DNA of 64,000 bases from Pseudomonas sp. 6D_7.1_Bac1 (GTDB lineage Bacteria > Pseudomonadota > Gammaproteobacteria > Pseudomonadales > Pseudomonadaceae): contig NZ_JANLNW010000034.1 in assembly GCF_025465945.1 (NCBI RefSeq), positions 1-64,000 of the forward strand, written 5' to 3'. The translations under genes were made by a program, and so were the position numbers. This document shows, piece after piece, positions 63,453 to 64,000 of the stretch (position 1 is the first letter of the stretch; each line of letters starts with the position of its first letter). The notes beneath the pieces were generated by a model. That model was not told where the DNA came from. It did no database searches and was given only the letters and a program-made list of their open reading frames with translations.

Positions 63453-64000
63453 ATGAGCTTTCAGCGTCGTGACAATACGGGGTTTGTGTCCCAGCGTTCA
63501 TCGCTGGACAGCGCTGGGTGGGTGCTTGTGATGATGCTCGCGCTCATTGTCCGGTTTCACGACATCAGCCTGCCTTATTTCTGGACCGATGAAGCCTTCT
63601 CGGCGTTGGTGGGGGTTCAGTCGCCGGAGCGTATCTGGTTTCACCTGGGGCATGACGTTCATCCGCCGCTCTATTTTTTATTGCTCCATGTCTGGATGTC
63701 TGTCTTTGGTGAGGGTGTGTTTGCGATTCGGGCCCTGAGCGCGCTCGCGGGTGTCGCGACCGTCATGTTGGGTGTCTGGTTGATGCGATTGATCACCACA
63801 CCGAGGGCGGCCTTGTTGGCCGGGCTGTTTCTGGCCTTGCTGCCGATCTCTGTTCGCTACAGCCAGGAAGCTCGAATGTACACGCTGGAGGGCGTGTGGC
63901 TGCTGGGGGCAACTATTGCCTTGGTCTATTGGATCAAAAGCGCTCGCAACCGATACCTGGCGAGCTATGTCGTGCTCATGACGGCCGCTTTATATACACA
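63453..64000 (+). CDS. Second GT39/ArnT-like membrane glycosyltransferase (partial, cut by window end)
   Basis: An ATG at 63453 after GGGGAGAA opens a frame that runs off the window after 182 codons. It has WTDEAFSALVGV, DVHPPLYFLLLHVWMSVFGEGVFAIRALSALA and RYSQEARMYTLEG, closely parallel to the preceding gene at the same positions. The two are tandem paralogues. The 165-bp gap between them contains no obvious terminator. Confidence 0.88.
   Translation, partial: MSFQRRDNTGFVSQRSSLDSAGWVLVMMLALIVRFHDISLPYFWTDEAFSALVGVQSPERIWFHLGHDVHPPLYFLLLHVWMSVFGEGVFAIRALSALAGVATVMLGVWLMRLITTPRAALLAGLFLALLPISVRYSQEARMYTLEGVWLLGATIALVYWIKSARNRYLASYVVLMTAALYT

Overview
The window is chromosomal DNA of a Pseudomonas, most likely of the P. 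fluorescens group. The support is the guaB-guaA pair next to a leuA with a leucine-rich leader peptide, a PTS-type trehalose operon (treR/treP/phosphotrehalase), a membrane PQQ glucose dehydrogenase beside an OprB porin, cmoA-cmoB, and very many REP palindromes of the GTGGGAGCGAGCCTGCTCGCGA type between genes. Base composition is GC-rich with strong third-position GC, except in a fimbrial leader (about 41.3-41.8 kb) and in an O-antigen-modification block (about 60.2-63 kb).

Layout. 0-9.5 kb is core metabolism: leuA and its leader, an M23 peptidase, xseA, a TauE/SafE exporter, a zinc-ribbon protein, and guaB and guaA. 9.6-14.3 kb holds a 1577-residue toxin-like protein with a dermonecrotic-toxin-type N-terminal domain and two tandem copies of a TIKI/ChaN-like module. 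14.4-22.9 kb is a self-contained trehalose system: TreR repressor, a 42-bp palindromic operator over a sigma70 promoter, the IIBC permease TreP, phosphotrehalase, a LamB-type porin, an EIIA-HPr-EI fusion, and a small IIB-like protein that has lost its phosphorylatable cysteine. 23-31 kb has a Tat-exported multicopper oxidase, tadA, cmoB/cmoA, a YhhN-family membrane protein, a chagasin-like lipoprotein and a second Lon protease behind a sigma32-type promoter. 31-35 kb is gcd and oprB.

35.4-38.6 kb carries a three-gene operon: a PvcA/IsnA-type isocyanide synthase, a PvcB/IsnB-type Fe(II)/2-oxoglutarate oxygenase and a family-1 glycosyltransferase. This is the gene set that makes glycosylated vinyl-isocyanide natural products of the rhabduscin type. 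38.8-41.3 kb has a VF530 protein, a Pr6Pr membrane protein and an nfeF/nfeR-like ferric-reductase/PadR pair. 41.3-47.6 kb is a CS1/CFA-I-like (alpha) chaperone-usher fimbrial operon in the order pilin, usher, tip adhesin, chaperone, second pilin. 47.6-52.3 kb is a 1564-residue NEL-type E3 ubiquitin ligase effector with leucine-rich repeats, built on the same type of N-terminal domain as the toxin at 9.6 kb. 52.5-58.6 kb has a large class A penicillin-binding protein, an amino-acid permease and an OpgC-type acyltransferase. 58.9-64 kb is a gtrA-gtrB-gtrII-like glucosylation cassette followed by two tandem GT39-type membrane glycosyltransferases, the second cut by the window edge.

Taken together, the accessory regions point to a plant- or invertebrate-associated lifestyle: adhesion by fimbriae, two giant host-directed effectors, an isocyanide metabolite that could inhibit host copper enzymes, and surface-glycan variation. 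Two repeat systems run through the intergenic spaces: short REPIN doublets, and a less familiar 100-160 bp element with long terminal inverted repeats, present in five copies. No tRNA, rRNA, CRISPR array, IS transposase or phage genes were seen.
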